Source: Streptomyces sp. CB01249 (GTDB taxonomy: Bacteria > Actinomycetota > Actinomycetes > Streptomycetales > Streptomycetaceae). Taken from it: 64,000 bases of DNA. Location: positions 131,432 through 195,431 of the forward strand of contig NZ_LISW01000006.1 of NCBI RefSeq assembly GCF_001905735.1, written 5' to 3'. Under the pieces are notes generated by a model, which searched no databases, was not told the DNA's origin, and worked only from the letters and a program-made list of their open reading frames with translations. Both the position numbers and the translations under genes were made by a program. Shown in pieces: positions 17,056-29,550 of the stretch (position 1 is the stretch's first letter; the number at the start of each line of letters is the position of its first letter).

Positions 17056-18143
17056 CGCCGCACCGCCCCTTCGCCACCGGCTTCGCCGTCCGCCGCGCCC
17101 GGCGCCAGCAGGTCCGCGATGTCCACCACGTGGTATCCCCGCATCGACGGCAGGCAGCTGCCGCGCACCGGGCCGATCGCGTCCGACCAGAGGCGCGGGA
17201 TCGCCGACGCGCCGTGCAGCGCGCCGGAGAGGGCGCCCGCCACTGCGGCCGTCGTATCGGCGTCGCGGCCCATGTTGACGGCCATGAGCACCGCCGTACG
17301 GAAGTCGCCGCGCGCCGCCGCGAACGCGCCGAAGGCCAGGCCCACCGCCTCGGGGGCCAGGTCCGTCCAGGGGTAGCCGCCGACCACCACGGCCGAGCGG
17401 ACCGCGCGTTCACCGGTGAGGCGGTCGGGGTACGGGCGCTGCGCCGCCGTCACCGCGCGGCGCAGGGAGCGGGCCGTCCAGGAGTCCATGGGGACGACCG
17501 AGAGCGCGGCGGCGATCACCGAGGTGACCGAGGCGCCGGACATCGCGGCGGCCACCCCGGCGGCCACCGCCTGGCCGCCGTAGATGCCCTCGCCCTCGTG
17601 GCTGACCCGGCCGTCGACCGCGACCAGCCGGGCCGCCTCGGCGGGGCGGCCTGCCGCGAAGACGCCGAAGGGCGCGGCGCGCATCGCCAGGCCGTCGCTC
17701 CACGCGTGCCGGTGCTGGGCGGAGATCGGCGCGGCCAGGCCCCGGCGCAGGTTCTCCAGGGTGCCGCGCTCGCTGAAACCGGCGCCCCGGAACGGCCCCT
17801 CGTCCAGATCGGCGATCCACAGCCGCCAGGCCCGCTCGACATCGGTGACGGTGAGCTCCGAGCCGTGCCGGGCCAGCAGCAGCCCGGAGAAGATCGCGTA
17901 CTCCGTGTCGTCGGTGCCCGCCGGGTCGTCGCTGACGAAGCCCTCGATCCGGCCCCAGCGGCGGCGGATCTCGGAGGGCCGCATGTTCTCCGCCGGGGCG
18001 CCGAGCGCGTCGCCGACCGCGAGGCCGAGCAGCGCGCCCCTGGCCCGGTCGACGGGCCCGCCCGGTTCCGGATCCTCCGTAAGCCGTGCCGTCTGTGTGC
18101 CGCCCGCCCGCGGCGCCGTCGGATTTCCTGCGACCGTCTCCAT
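17052..18143 (-). CDS. ADP-ribosylglycohydrolase family protein (paralogue 1 of 4)
   Basis: 363 residues. The core starts at DRARGALLGLAVGDALGAPAE (GDALG at residues 44-48). The metal motif is T77-D-D-T80 followed by EYAIFSGLLLARHG; HEGEGIYGGQAVAAG and NMGRDADTTAAVAGALSGALHG complete the site. The start chosen is ATG 18143 because a GAAGGG sequence sits nine bases upstream; an in-frame ATG at 18230 would add 29 unconserved residues and run into the divergent promoter region. It is the first gene of the seven-gene minus-strand operon ending at 10453. Confidence 0.88.
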   Translation of the reverse strand: METVAGNPTAPRAGGTQTARLTEDPEPGGPVDRARGALLGLAVGDALGAPAENMRPSEIRRRWGRIEGFVSDDPAGTDDTEYAIFSGLLLARHGSELTVTDVERAWRLWIADLDEGPFRGAGFSERGTLENLRRGLAAPISAQHRHAWSDGLAMRAAPFGVFAAGRPAEAARLVAVDGRVSHEGEGIYGGQAVAAGVAAAMSGASVTSVIAAALSVVPMDSWTARSLRRAVTAAQRPYPDRLTGERAVRSAVVVGGYPWTDLAPEAVGLAFGAFAAARGDFRTAVLMAVNMGRDADTTAAVAGALSGALHGASAIPRLWSDAIGPVRGSCLPSMRGYHVVDIADLLAPGAADGEAGGEGAVRR

Positions 18144-18262
18144 CGCGTCGACCCTTCGCTCGTACCGAGCCAGTACTCGTGCCTGTGGGATCCGTTCCAC
18201 GCCGAGCCCGGACGAAGGCCGGTTACGCACACAAAAGGGCCACTCGGATGACGCCTTCCGGA

Positions 18263-18322
18263 CAGCAAGGCAAGCCGTACCTATCCGGTTACGCAGGGTG
18301 GTAAGTACGGCCTGCCTTGCTG
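18263..18322. promoter_or_regulatory. long inverted repeat between the ADPRH operon and the VIT gene
   Basis: Arms CAGCAAGGCAAGCCGTAC (18263-18280) and GTACGGCCTGCCTTGCTG (18305-18322) are complementary with a single mismatch over 18 bases, separated by 24 bases. Each arm itself contains an imperfect AAGG-CA-GCC-TACCT/AGTAC-type dyad that partly resembles the DtxR/IdeR/DmdR iron-box consensus (about 11-12 of 19 positions). It lies between two divergent genes, 103 bases before the VIT transporter start. I infer a metal-responsive operator; a transcriptional terminator is less likely because no transcript end is near. Confidence 0.5.
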
Positions 18323-18424
18323 GCAGGAGCGATTTTTCGTGCGTATTTTCGATGGTGTCGAGCGGGGGCGGGCGGGTAGGAGGCCCGTCTCCGGAACACC
18401 CGGACCAGGGGAGAGGGATAAGTC

Positions 18425-19159
18425 GTGGCCATCATCGAGACCGAAGCCGTACTGCACGAGGCGCACCGGGACAACCACACCCACCGTGACGTCAACGGCG
18501 GCTGGCTGCGCCCCGCGGTCTTCGGTGCGATGGACGGCCTCGTCTCCAACCTGGCCCTGATGACCGGCGTCGCCGGCGGCGACGTCTCGCACCGCACCAT
18601 CGTCATCACCGGCCTCGCCGGACTGGCTGCCGGCGCCTTCTCCATGGCGGCCGGCGAGTACACCTCCGTGGCCTCCCAGCGCGAGCTGGTCGAGGCCGAG
18701 CTGGACGTCGAGCGGCGCGAGCTGCGCAAGCACCCCGTGGACGAGGAGCGGGAGCTCGCCGCGCTCTACGCGTCCCGGGGCGTCGAGCCCGCGCTCGCCC
18801 GCGAGGTCGCCCGCCAGCTCTCGCGCGACCCGGAGCAGGCCCTCGAAATACACGCCCGCGAGGAGCTGGGCATCGACCCGGGCGACCTGCCGTCGCCCCT
18901 GGTGGCCGCCTTCTCCTCGTTCGGCGCCTTCGCGCTGGGCGCCCTGCTGCCGGTGCTGCCGTTCCTGCTGGGGGCGAGCGCGCTGTGGCCGGCCGTGCTG
19001 CTGGCGCTCGCCGGGCTGTTCGGCTGCGGCGCGGTGGTGGCCCGGGTGACCGCCCGCAGCTGGTGGTTCAGCGGACTGCGCCAGCTGGCGCTGGGCGGCG
19101 CGGCCGCCGCGATCACGTACGGCCTGGGCGCCCTGTTCGGCGTGGCCATGGGCGGCTGA
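18425..19159 (+). CDS. VIT1/CCC1 family Fe/Mn transporter
   Basis: 244 residues. N-terminal HRDVNGGWLRPAVFGAMDGLVSNLALMTGVAGG is typical of the VIT family, followed by the GLAAGAFSMAAGEYTSVASQRE helix with its metal-translocating Met/Glu residues. A cytoplasmic acidic segment (about residues 85-150, rich in Glu and Arg) probably binds metal. Three more helices follow (FGAFALGALLPVLPFLLG; ALLALAGLFGCGAVVA-like; GLRQLALGGAAAAITYGLGALFG). It would export or detoxify Fe(II)/Mn(II) in exchange for protons. GTG 18425 follows GGGGAGAGGG. A hairpin terminator lies 30 bases after the stop. Confidence 0.9.
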   Translation: MAIIETEAVLHEAHRDNHTHRDVNGGWLRPAVFGAMDGLVSNLALMTGVAGGDVSHRTIVITGLAGLAAGAFSMAAGEYTSVASQRELVEAELDVERRELRKHPVDEERELAALYASRGVEPALAREVARQLSRDPEQALEIHAREELGIDPGDLPSPLVAAFSSFGAFALGALLPVLPFLLGASALWPAVLLALAGLFGCGAVVARVTARSWWFSGLRQLALGGAAAAITYGLGALFGVAMGG

Positions 19160-19189
19160 CCCCGCCCGCTTCTCCCTCGCGCTTCCTCC

Positions 19190-19226
19190 GCGTAACGGGC
19201 CGGTTCACGCAATCGGCCCGTTACGC
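19190..19226 (+). terminator. VIT gene terminator hairpin
   Basis: A perfect 13-bp inverted repeat (GCGTAACGGGCCG at 19190-19202 and CGGCCCGTTACGC at 19214-19226) with an 11-base loop, 30 bases after the VIT stop codon. Confidence 0.75.
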
Positions 19227-19583
19227 GTACGCCACGCGTGTGACGTACGTCTTGGCCCGCGCCTCTGGGCGCGACCACGCCGCGCACCGTAAAATGAGTC
19301 TCTATGCAGGGCTGCACATAAGTAGCCACTACCCGGCGGTTTCGTTTTCCCCGCCACCGGGCATGAGCCGTAGACACCGCAGGCAACGACGCCTGCTCTC
19401 CGCGTCTCCCGGGCGCCGATCCTCCGACAGCGACCCACTCCACCGTCGTCGACGGTGTCCGCATGTTGGAATGGTTCATCCGCTTTTTGAGAAGCGCCCC
19501 ATCATGTAATCTGCACGAAATTTCGCAGAGGGCCAACGTCGTCCCTCGGCACTGCATATGCCACGACGACGACGGGAGAGCCG
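19227..19583 (+). promoter_or_regulatory. gltB leader region with two dyads
   Basis: 357 bases without a convincing gene. It contains an AT-richer stretch with GTAAAAT (possible -10, near 19290) followed by the imperfect palindrome TATGCAG-GG-CTGCACATA at 19303-19320. Further on lie TAATCT (possible -10, near 19507) and CGAAATTTCG at 19516-19525, a perfect 10-bp palindrome inside the broader dyad CTGCA...CAG. The second dyad sits 58 bases before the gltB start, where a repressor of glutamate synthase could bind. A 71-codon open frame (from ATG 19294) has no coding character and is not annotated. Confidence 0.4.
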
Positions 19584-24135
<4,552 letters not shown>

Positions 24136-24143
<8 letters not shown>

Positions 24144-25596
24144 CCCCAAGGGCTTCCTGACCACCGGCCGCGAGGTCGCGCAGACCCGCCCGGCCGGCGA
24201 GCGCGTCAAGGACTGGAACGAGGTCTACGTTCCGGGCTCGCTGCTCCCGATCATCAGCAAGCAGGCCGGCCGCTGCATGGACTGCGGCATCCCGTTCTGC
24301 CACAACGGCTGTCCGCTCGGAAACCTCATCCCCGAGTGGAACGACTACGCCTACCGCGAGGACTGGACCGCCGCGTCCGAGCGCCTGCACGCCACGAACA
24401 ACTTCCCGGAGTTCACCGGGCGGCTCTGCCCGGCGCCCTGCGAGTCCGCGTGCGTGCTCGGCATCAACCAGCCGGCCGTCACCATCAAGAACGTCGAGGT
24501 TTCGATCATCGACCAGGCGTGGGACCGCGGCGACGTAACCCCGCAGCCGCCGGAGCGCCTGTCCGGCAAGACCGTCGCCGTCATCGGCTCCGGTCCGGCC
24601 GGCCTCGCCGCCGCCCAGCAGCTCACCCGGGCCGGTCACACGGTCGCCGTCTACGAGCGCGCGGACCGCATCGGGGGCCTCCTCCGGTACGGCATCCCCG
24701 AGTTCAAGATGGAGAAGTCGCACATCAACCGCCGCATCGAGCAGATGCGCGCGGAGGGCACCAAGTTCCGCACCGAGACCGAGATCGGCCGGGACATCGA
24801 CGCCGCGAAGCTGCGCCGCCGCTACGACGCCGTGGTCATCGCCGCCGGTGCCACCGTCTCGCGCGACCTGCCCGTCCCGGGCCGGGAGCTGAACGGCGTG
24901 CACTACGCGATGGAGTACCTGCCGCTCGCCAACAAGGTGCAGGAGGGCGACCTGACGGTCTCCCCGATCACCGCCGAGGGCAAGCACGTCGTCGTCATCG
25001 GCGGCGGCGACACCGGCGCCGACTGCGTCGGCACCGCGCACCGCCAGGGCGCCCTGTCCGTCACCCAGCTGGAGATCATGCCCCGGCCGGGCGAGGAGCG
25101 GAACGCCAACCAGCCCTGGCCGACCTTCCCCATGCTCTACAAGGTCACCTCCGCGCACGAGGAGGGCGGCGAGCGGGTCTACTCCGTCTCGACCACCCAC
25201 TTCGAGGGCGACGAGGACGGCAACGTCCAGGCCCTCCACCTGGTCGAGGTGGAGTTCAAGGACGGTAAGCTGGAGCAGAAGCCCGGCACCGAGCGGGTCA
25301 TCCCCGCGCAGCTGGTCACGCTCGCGATGGGCTTCACCGGCACCGACCAGGCCAACGGTCTGGTCCAGCAGTTCGGTCTGGAGCTCGACGAGCGCGGCAA
25401 CATCGCCCGCGACCAGGACTACGCGACCAACGTCGACGGCGTCTTCGTCGCCGGGGACGCGGGCCGCGGCCAGTCCCTCATCGTGTGGGCCATCGCCGAG
25501 GGCCGCTCCGCGGCACGCGGCGTGGACCGCTTCCTGACCGGAGCCAGCGCCCTGCCGGCCCCGATCCGCCCGACGGACCGTGCCCTGACGGTCTGA
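24136..25596 (+). CDS. gltD: glutamate synthase small subunit
   Basis: 486 residues, overlapping gltB by eight bases. The N-terminus holds the iron-sulfur cysteines C-x-x-C...C (CMDCGIPFCHNGCPLGN and CPAPCESACVLG). The FAD-binding Rossmann motif is VIGSGPAGLAAAQQL near residue 155, the NADPH-binding motif VVIGGGDTGADCVGTA near 290, and the C-terminal FAD contact DGVFVAGDAGRGQSLIVWAIAEGR. It passes electrons from NADPH through FAD and 4Fe-4S clusters to GltB. Together they assimilate ammonia via glutamine. Confidence 0.97.
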
Positions 25597-25640
25597 TACG
25601 GCACACAGACGTCCCGCACAACGGCGTGCGGAACTGAACG

Positions 25641-25682
25641 CGGCGCCTGCCCGTCCCCGACCGGACGAATCGGCAGGCGCCG
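25641..25682. terminator. bidirectional terminator between gltD and the ArsB-like gene
   Basis: CGGCGCCTGCC (25641-25651) pairs perfectly with GGCAGGCGCCG (25672-25682), with an inner hairpin CGTCC/GGACG inside the loop. It lies between two convergent genes (stops at 25596 and 25706), so it can end both transcripts. Confidence 0.75.
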
Positions 25683-25705
25683 TGGCGCATTCGGAGGCAG
25701 GCGAC

Positions 25706-26926
25706 TCAGGCGGTCAGCGCCAGCGCGCAGGTCGCCGCCGCCGTCGCCGTCACCGCGAGGACCAGGCCGGTCAGCGCGAAGCGCCGTACCCCGATCCGCG
25801 TCCCCTGGAACCGGCACCGCTCGAACCACAGCAGCGTCGCCAGCGACCCCCACGGGGTGACCAGCGGGCCCGCGTTGACCCCGATCAGCAGGGCCAGCAG
25901 CTGATGGTGGTTGTCCGCCGGGACGACCGCCTCGCCCGCCACGTACGCCGGAAGGTTGTTCAGTACGTTGGCGAGCCCCGCGCCCACCCCGGCGGTGCGG
26001 AGCATGCCCGCGAGGCCGTCGTCCGAGCCGAGCGCCCGCACCAGCAGCTCGTGCAGCCCGTGCGCGTTGACGGTCTCCACCACCAGGAACATCCCCGGCA
26101 CCAGGACGAGCAGCCGCCACGGGATCAGCGAGAGCCGCAGCTCCTCGCGCCGCCGCACCGCGTACGCCACCACCACGACGACCATCGCCACCAGCGAGGC
26201 CGACCACAGCGGCACGTCCACCACCAGGATCGCCAGCAGGAACCCGGCGCACGCCACCGAGCAGACCCCCAGCAGCACCCGGTCCTCGGGCGAGGGCACC
26301 GGCGGCGGGGTGTACGTGTCGGCGCCCCGCCGCCCCCGGCGCCAGTAGAAGACCCACAGGCACAGCGCCGTCATCCCGATCGCGGCCAGCTGCGGCAGCC
26401 ACATCACGGCGGCCAGACCGGCCGGGGACAGCGCCACCCGGTCCGCCGCCAGCAGATTGGTCAGATTCGATACGGGGAGCAGCAGGCTCGCCGTGTTGGC
26501 CAGCCAGACCGTGGTCATCGCCAGCGGCACCGCCGCGATGCCCACCCGCCCGGCCAGCGCCAGCATCACCGGGGTGAGCAGCACGGCCGTCGTGTCGAGG
26601 TTCAGGGTGATCGTGGTCAGCGAGGCGAACGCCACGCACAGCGCGAACAACAGCGGATACCGCCCGCGCCCGGCCCGCGCCACCCACGCCGCGACCACGT
26701 CGAAGACCTGCGCCCGGCCCGCCAGCTCCGCCAGCACGATCACCGTCGCCAGGAACGCGAGCAGCGGCCCGATGCGCCGCAGCTGGTCCTGCGCGGGCCC
26801 GGACGGCAGCAGCCCGGTCGCCGCGAAGACCACTCCGAGCAGGAGCAGACCGCCGGCCAGCCAGTCCAGGGGATGCAGCCGCCGCACCAGGGCACGCGAG
26901 CGCTCCGTGAAGTGATCATTCCGCAT
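25706..26926 (-). CDS. ArsB/SLC13-type anion permease
   Basis: 406 residues with about eleven hydrophobic helices. Conserved blocks are FALCVAFASLTTITLNLDTTAVLLTP in the first half and AGLANVLNNLPAY in the second, the inverted-repeat hairpin motifs of the ion transporter superfamily (ArsB, CitM, SLC13). An Arg-rich N-terminus (ERSRALVRRL) precedes the first helix. Arsenite, dicarboxylate or another anion could be carried; no arsR or arsC lies nearby, so arsenic specificity is not supported. The gene points toward gltD and shares the terminator at 25641-25682. Confidence 0.8.
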   Translation of the reverse strand: MRNDHFTERSRALVRRLHPLDWLAGGLLLLGVVFAATGLLPSGPAQDQLRRIGPLLAFLATVIVLAELAGRAQVFDVVAAWVARAGRGRYPLLFALCVAFASLTTITLNLDTTAVLLTPVMLALAGRVGIAAVPLAMTTVWLANTASLLLPVSNLTNLLAADRVALSPAGLAAVMWLPQLAAIGMTALCLWVFYWRRGRRGADTYTPPPVPSPEDRVLLGVCSVACAGFLLAILVVDVPLWSASLVAMVVVVVAYAVRRREELRLSLIPWRLLVLVPGMFLVVETVNAHGLHELLVRALGSDDGLAGMLRTAGVGAGLANVLNNLPAYVAGEAVVPADNHHQLLALLIGVNAGPLVTPWGSLATLLWFERCRFQGTRIGVRRFALTGLVLAVTATAAATCALALTA

Positions 26927-26991
26927 GCGCTCATCGTGTCAGACCCGAATACCTGACAGAGGATGACGGGATTCTCCGGTTCCATGGCCTC

Positions 26992-27477
26992 ATGACCACC
27001 AGCACCTGGACCGACTTCCGCACCGCCGAGCCCGACTTCGCCGACACCGTGCGACGGCGGTTCGCGCCGTACAAGCACCATGTCCTCGCCACCCTCCGCA
27101 AGGACGGGTCGCCCCGGCTCACCGGCCTGGAGGTGGACTTCTGGGAGGACGAGCCGCACCTCGGCATGATGCCGAACTCCCGCAAGGCCCTCGACCTGCG
27201 CCGCGACCCCCGCTTCTGCGTGCACGCCAACCCCGGGCCCGACGCCGAGATGGCCGACGGGGACGTCCGGATCTCCGGGCGCGCCGTCGAGGTGACCGAC
27301 CCCGCCGTCCTCGCCCGCTTCATCGGGGAGCGCACCCCGCCCGAGCCCTTCCACCTGTTCCGCGTCGAGCCCACCGAGGTGGTGCGCGTGGGCCTGGAAG
27401 GAGGCGACACGCTCGTCATCAGCACCTGGCGTCCCGGCCGCCCGCTGCGCACGATCCGACGGGGCAACGACGACTGA
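26992..27477 (+). CDS. pyridoxamine 5'-phosphate oxidase-fold protein
   Basis: 161 residues, a split-barrel flavin-binding protein. It begins with a helix, then HVLATLRKDGSPRLTGLEVDFWEDEPHLGMM, the PNSRKALDLRRDPRFCVHANP block and DVRISGRAVEV, which are the PPOX-fold strands. The C-terminus RVEPTEVVRVGLEG is typical of the F420/FMN-dependent PPOX-class family. Cofactor and substrate are not determined. ATG 26992 is 65 bases from the divergent permease start, so the two share a promoter region. Confidence 0.85.
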   Translation: MTTSTWTDFRTAEPDFADTVRRRFAPYKHHVLATLRKDGSPRLTGLEVDFWEDEPHLGMMPNSRKALDLRRDPRFCVHANPGPDAEMADGDVRISGRAVEVTDPAVLARFIGERTPPEPFHLFRVEPTEVVRVGLEGGDTLVISTWRPGRPLRTIRRGNDD

Positions 27478-27543
27478 CCGACCCTCCTCCCGACATCCGG
27501 CGGCGGCTCGTGCTACGGTGGTCGTGTTGCAGTTTTGGTACCC

Positions 27544-27564
27544 ATGAACTTTATGTGCGCCTGA
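27544..27564 (+). CDS. possible 6-codon leader peptide upstream of the cold-shock gene
   Basis: ATG AAC TTT ATG TGC GCC TGA (MNFMCA). The last codons and the stop lie inside the left arm of the hairpin at 27557-27585, so ribosomes translating it would melt that hairpin. No strong ribosome-binding site precedes it (GTTTTGGTACCC), hence low confidence that it is translated. Its placement in the leader is nevertheless what an attenuator peptide would need. Confidence 0.35.
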   Translation: MNFMCA

Positions 27565-27585
27565 CGGGAATGCTTCGTCAGGCGC
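27557..27585 (+). promoter_or_regulatory. attenuator-like hairpin in the cold-shock mRNA leader
   Basis: GCGCCTGACG (27557-27566) and CGTCAGGCGC (27576-27585) form a perfect 10-bp stem with a nine-base loop. It is followed by TTTATTGTTTT, a rare T-rich tract in this GC-rich genome. This is the form of an intrinsic terminator, but it lies 98 bases before the cold-shock start codon and after a probable promoter (TACGGT near 27512). The leader may therefore control transcription or act as an RNA thermosensor. Confidence 0.6.
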
Positions 27586-27683
27586 TTTATTGTTTTCCGG
27601 CTTTCTCCGGATGGGGCTCAATGCGGCGACTTGGAATTCGTAAAGTGCGAATTTCCGGCACTGCACCTCCTTAGGAGATCGAC

Positions 27684-27887
27684 ATGGCTACTGGAACCGT
27701 GAAGTGGTTCAACTCTGAAAAGGGCTTCGGCTTCATCGAGCAGGACGGCGGCGGCGCCGACGTCTTCGCCCACTACTCGAACATCAACGCCCAGGGCTTC
27801 CGTGAGCTCGTCGAGGGCCAGAAGGTCAGCTTCGACGTCACGCAGGGCCAGAAGGGCCCGCAGGCGGAGAACATCGTCCCGGCCTAA
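27684..27887 (+). CDS. cold-shock protein (CspA family)
   Basis: 67 residues, a single cold-shock domain (five-stranded OB fold). TGTVKWFNSEKGFGFIEQ contains RNP1 (K-G-F-G-F-I) and DVFAHYSN contains RNP2. It ends QGPQAENIVPA-like (QKGPQAENIVPA). It binds single-stranded RNA/DNA and melts secondary structure. TTAGGAGA gives a strong ribosome-binding site six bases from the ATG. A leader of roughly 150-165 bases with an attenuator-like hairpin precedes it, and a perfect 16-bp hairpin follows. A DEAD-box helicase gene lies just downstream. Confidence 0.96.
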   Translation: MATGTVKWFNSEKGFGFIEQDGGGADVFAHYSNINAQGFRELVEGQKVSFDVTQGQKGPQAENIVPA

Positions 27888-27910
27888 TTTTCGCCGGACG
27901 CGTACCTCGC

Positions 27911-27947
27911 AGCCGGGGCCCGCACCATCAAGGTGCGGGCCCCGGCT
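27911..27947 (+). terminator. hairpin between cold-shock gene and helicase gene
   Basis: A perfect 16-bp inverted repeat (AGCCGGGGCCCGCACC at 27911-27926, GGTGCGGGCCCCGGCT at 27932-27947) with a five-base loop. It ends 11 bases before the AGGAGGA ribosome-binding site of the helicase, so helicase expression must come from read-through or from RNA processing. Confidence 0.8.
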
Positions 27948-27975
27948 CGTGCTGTCCCAGGAGGACAATCCCGAT

Positions 27976-29496
27976 ATGACCCGCTCCGAACGCCAGGACC
28001 GTCCCGCTCGCAACCGCCCGTCCAGGGCGCGCGGCACGGACCGGGCACAGGCAACCGCACAGGGTTCCGGCAAGGGAACCGGAAAGGCGTCGCCCCGTCG
28101 CAGGGCCACGCCGCCGCAGGGCGAATTCGCGCTGCCCGAGACCATCACCCCCGCACTGCCCGCCGTCGAGGCGTTCGCCGAGCTGGACATGCCCGCAGCC
28201 CTGCTGAAGACCCTTGCCGCGCAGGGCGTGACCGAGCCGTTCCCGATCCAGGGCGCCACGCTGCCCAACTCGCTGGCCGGCCGTGACATCCTCGGCCGGG
28301 GCCGCACCGGCTCCGGCAAGACCCTCGCCTTCGGGCTCGCGCTCCTGGCCCGCACCGCCGGCCGCCGCGCCGAGCCGAAGGCACCGCTGGCCCTCGTCCT
28401 CGTCCCGACCCGCGAGCTCGCCCAGCAGGTCACCGACGCGCTGACCCCGTACGCCACCTCGGTCAACCTGCGCCTGGCCACCGTCGTCGGCGGCATGTCG
28501 ATCACCCGGCAGTCCGCCACGCTGCGGCGCGGCGCCGAGGTGCTGGTGGCGACCCCGGGCCGGCTCAAGGACCTCATCGAGCGCGGCGACTGCCGCCTGG
28601 ACCAGGTCGCGATCACGGTCCTGGACGAGGCCGACCAGATGGCCGACATGGGGTTCATGCCCCAGGTCACCGCCCTGCTCAAGCAGGTCGAGGCGGGCGG
28701 TCAGCGGATGCTGTTCTCCGCGACCCTGGACAAGAACATCGACCGCCTGGTCAAGATGTTCCTGACCGACCCCGTCGTGCACTCGGTCGACCCGTCCGCC
28801 GGTGCGGTCACCACCATGGAGCACCACGTCCTCCATGTCCTGGACGAGACCGACAAGAAGGCCGTCGCGACCCGGATCGCCGCCCGCGAGGGCCGCGTGA
28901 TCATGTTCGTGGACACCAAGCGCGCGGCGGACCGTTTCGCCAAGCGGCTCCTCGCCAGTGGGGTACGCGCTGCCGCGCTGCACGGCGGGCGCTCGCAGCC
29001 GCAGCGCAACCGGACCCTGGACCAGTTCAAGAACGGCCAGGTCACGGCCCTCGTCGCGACGAACGTGGCGGCCCGTGGCATCCACGTGGACGACCTCGAC
29101 CTCGTCGTCAACGTGGACCCGCCCACCGACCACAAGGACTACCTCCACCGGGGCGGCCGCACCGCCCGGGCCGGGGAGTCCGGCAGTGTCGTCACCCTCG
29201 TCCTGCCCGACGAGAAGCGCGACATGACCCGTCTGATGCGCGACGCGGGCATCGACCCGCGCACCACGCGCATCCGCTCCAGCGACGAGGAGCTGACCCG
29301 CATCACGGGCGCCCGCGAACCGTCCGGGGTCGCGGTGGTCATAGAGGTTCCGCAGCCGACGCAGCCGAAGCCGCGGCCGGCGGGAGCCCGCTCGGGCAGC
29401 CGGGGCCGAGGCCGGGGGGCGGGTGCGTCCCGGGGCTCCGCCCCACGGACAGGGGCCGCTCGCGGAAGCGCACAGCGCACCCGCCGCGCCGCGTAA
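27976..29496 (+). CDS. DEAD-box RNA helicase
   Basis: 506 residues. A basic, low-complexity N-terminal ~45 residues precedes the core, and an Arg/Gly/Ser-rich RNA-binding tail of about 50 residues follows. Helicase motifs in order: Q motif (FPIQGATLP), I GRTGSGKT, Ia PTRELAQQ, GG, Ib TPGR, II DEAD (VLDEADQMADMGF), III SAT, IV VIMFVDTKR, V ARGIHVDDLDLVVN, VI HRGGRTARAGESG. It is ATP-dependent and unwinds RNA. ATG at 27976 with AGGAGGA ten bases upstream. Its place after a cold-shock gene suggests a role in cold-shock RNA remodelling; this is inference from position. Confidence 0.95.
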   Translation: MTRSERQDRPARNRPSRARGTDRAQATAQGSGKGTGKASPRRRATPPQGEFALPETITPALPAVEAFAELDMPAALLKTLAAQGVTEPFPIQGATLPNSLAGRDILGRGRTGSGKTLAFGLALLARTAGRRAEPKAPLALVLVPTRELAQQVTDALTPYATSVNLRLATVVGGMSITRQSATLRRGAEVLVATPGRLKDLIERGDCRLDQVAITVLDEADQMADMGFMPQVTALLKQVEAGGQRMLFSATLDKNIDRLVKMFLTDPVVHSVDPSAGAVTTMEHHVLHVLDETDKKAVATRIAAREGRVIMFVDTKRAADRFAKRLLASGVRAAALHGGRSQPQRNRTLDQFKNGQVTALVATNVAARGIHVDDLDLVVNVDPPTDHKDYLHRGGRTARAGESGSVVTLVLPDEKRDMTRLMRDAGIDPRTTRIRSSDEELTRITGAREPSGVAVVIEVPQPTQPKPRPAGARSGSRGRGRGAGASRGSAPRTGAARGSAQRTRRAA

Positions 29497-29520
29497 CACC
29501 CGTCGCCGGAGGGGCCGAAA

Positions 29521-29545
29521 TCAAGCCCCTCCGGCGATTGAGGAG
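29521..29545. repeat. dispersed intergenic repeat, variant copy 2
   Basis: TCAAGCCCCTCCGGCGATTG then AGGAG, a variant of the repeat at 10406-10428. It sits between the helicase stop and the convergent HExxH gene, directly before a hairpin. Confidence 0.6.
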
Positions 29546-29550
29546 CGGGG

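Noticed and set aside
19294..19509. 71-codon plus-strand frame in the gltB leader
   Set aside because: Arg/Ser/Pro-rich, not followed by or joined to other genes, no ribosome-binding site, and it overlaps the proposed promoter elements.
25706..26926. Arsenical resistance operon
   Set aside because: Only the permease fold is present; no arsR, arsC or arsenite-binding motif lies nearby.
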